64,000 nucleotides of DNA from Gigantopelta aegis. Taxonomy: Eukaryota > Mollusca > Gastropoda > Neomphalida > Peltospiridae. Made by a program: the position numbers and the translations under genes. Below the pieces are notes generated by a model. The model did not search any database. It was given only the letters and a program-made list of their open reading frames with translations, and was not told where the DNA came from. The stretch covers positions 25,307 through 89,306 of the forward strand of contig NW_024533095.1 in assembly GCF_016097555.1 (NCBI RefSeq). The letters are read 5' to 3'. Shown here piece by piece: positions 62,700-64,000 of the stretch (positions within the stretch are counted from its first letter, which is position 1; every line of letters begins with the position of its first letter).

Positions 62700-64000
62700 A
62701 GGATATTACTGTGTGATAACAATATTACTGTAATTAATATTTAAATAAGCTGACACAAGGGGAGATTTTATTTTCTGTATATGGTCTTAAATATGCTATA
62801 CTATAGGGGGTACTTTTTTATTTGATAATCCTTTAAAATAGTTCTTTAATAATGCTATCATTAAAATAATATGTGATTGATTACTAACTACATTTGTAGG
62901 GCCATTAATATATAAAAGATTTCTGTTACGACACCATGGATATTGGAGTATTAATTAGTTTATGAGTCTATTAGTGTTGAAAAAATTGAATGGAGGTATA
63001 TTGGTGGAATGCAATATAATAATGGTATAACCACCATTAATTAGTTGTTAGTGTGGATCATTTCCTCATATCTCTTTAGTGATTTTCAATACTGGAAGAA
63101 TATAATACCTCTGTCGTGACTCATTGAAGTATTGGGTATAATTGTATGATAAGTGTTTAGTGTTATTTTGAGCTATGATTGATTTGTGTTATCATTATTT
63201 ATTTGTTAATAGCTGTAACCTTACGCTTTTTTATTGTTGTAGTGAAAATATGTTAATTTCGGTAATAGATATTTCTTAGCGCTAGTTTTCCATAGTGTTA
63301 TGTTGTCATTGGGGGCGCTTTTTCTATGTCTTGTAATGAACTTGTTTATATGTTGAGCGGGGGATACACGCATAGCTTCTGTTTTCCTTCTCCCATGTAG
63401 ATATTGTATATCAATGTAGAAACAATACTGATCAGAAGACACCAACTTATTACATGCAAAGGCACAAGAACAATAAAATCTTTTGAGAGATAACCCTACA
63501 GATAAAAGAAGATAATAATGTGTTATTTAACATGTTATATTTTGGGTGGAACATTATGGAATCCAAAGTTCATGAGAATTACGGACACTATAATTAGCTC
63601 TACAAATTGGTTGTTAAAGGATAACTGAAAATATTTTACAGTGAATGCAAGATAACAAAGTTATGAATCATAGCTATATCCATTTTATAGTAATTAGCCT
63701 CACAATTCATTAGAATACAATATAAAAAGATCTAATCTTATTGCTGTTATTAATAAATATAATATGTATTGTTCCCCATTGTCACAAGTTTTGTCTTTTT
63801 CCCTGACATGCGGCATGACTTTTGAGAGTGACGATATACTTAACCTGAATAAATATAAATTAACCACTGATAAGCTCATTCTTTAGCTACTATACATTAC
63901 CATAAGATAAGATTCGCCTCTGCAGTATGCTGTAATTTCTTATTGTCAGCATTTATTGATCCAGTCATTCTTTTCAAAAAGACAAAATTGGCCAAGTGTT
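62700..64000. other. 3' flank of the P450 and AT-rich intergenic DNA
   Basis: No supported gene to the window end. An open minus frame at 63221-63445 has no recognisable domain. Confidence 0.5.

Overview
The window looks like nuclear DNA of an early-branching animal, most likely a demosponge. It is AT-rich, and genes are packed closely on both strands. Many introns are only 50-100 bp with GT-AG ends. The genes are animal-type: VAV, KDEL-tailed BiP, RABGGTB, PPAN, PSMB1, ACBD6, TMEM19, a mitochondrial-clan P450, and CARD- and MATH-domain proteins. There is also a large beta-helix/multi-pass membrane protein of a kind I associate with sponge genomes. The species assignment is inference.

Layout. 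0.6-0.7 kb: probable first exons of a leftward gene. 0.9-4.8 kb (-): beta-helix membrane protein. 6.0-9.2 kb (-): CARD plus coiled-coil protein, head to head with 9.3-20.4 kb (+): a complete VAV in about 27 exons, with several satellite arrays in its introns. 20.9-23.3 kb (-): HSPA5/BiP in six exons with ERSE-like promoter sites. 24.4-24.9 kb: a hAT-like MITE. 25.2-26.1 kb (+): GNAT acetyltransferase. 26.7-29.7 kb (+): PPAN. 31.0-33.0 kb (-): RABGGTB. 33.4-34.8 kb (+): decayed ubiquitin array. 35.3-36.7 kb (+): possible ZU5-like gene. 37.9-38.6 kb (+): MATH/TRAF-like gene with a fragment downstream. 39.3-41.4 kb (+): tRNA(Ile)-lysidine synthetase (TilS) with introns. 42.1-43.5 kb: weak exon candidates. 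46.1-47.2 kb (+): five-unit polyubiquitin. 47.7-48.6 kb (+): PSMB1. 48.8-50.8 kb (+): ACBD6, ending 11 bp from the tail of TMEM19 (-) at 50.8-51.9 kb. 51.9-55.3 kb: no recognised gene. 55.8-56.4 kb (-): an uncharacterised two-exon gene. 58.6-62.7 kb (+): a 5'-truncated P450 copy followed by a full mitochondrial P450.

Almost every conserved gene, including BiP, ubiquitin and PSMB1, is interrupted by scattered one-base insertions or deletions, while conserved residues continue in the next frame. I read this as consensus error in a long-read assembly rather than gene death. Gene boundaries given here therefore come from joining conserved pieces across frames and are approximate where stated.

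The strongest observations are: (1) an intron-bearing animal TilS, which fits a mitochondrion that still reads AUA as isoleucine; (2) two large arrays of the same 60-bp satellite in opposite orientation inside VAV introns, able to pair in the pre-mRNA around 18 exons and carrying splice-site-like sequences; (3) a CARD/coiled-coil gene sharing a short promoter region with VAV; (4) an ancient-looking VAV that keeps all three inhibitory tyrosine motifs; (5) two polyubiquitin loci 12 kb apart, one decayed.
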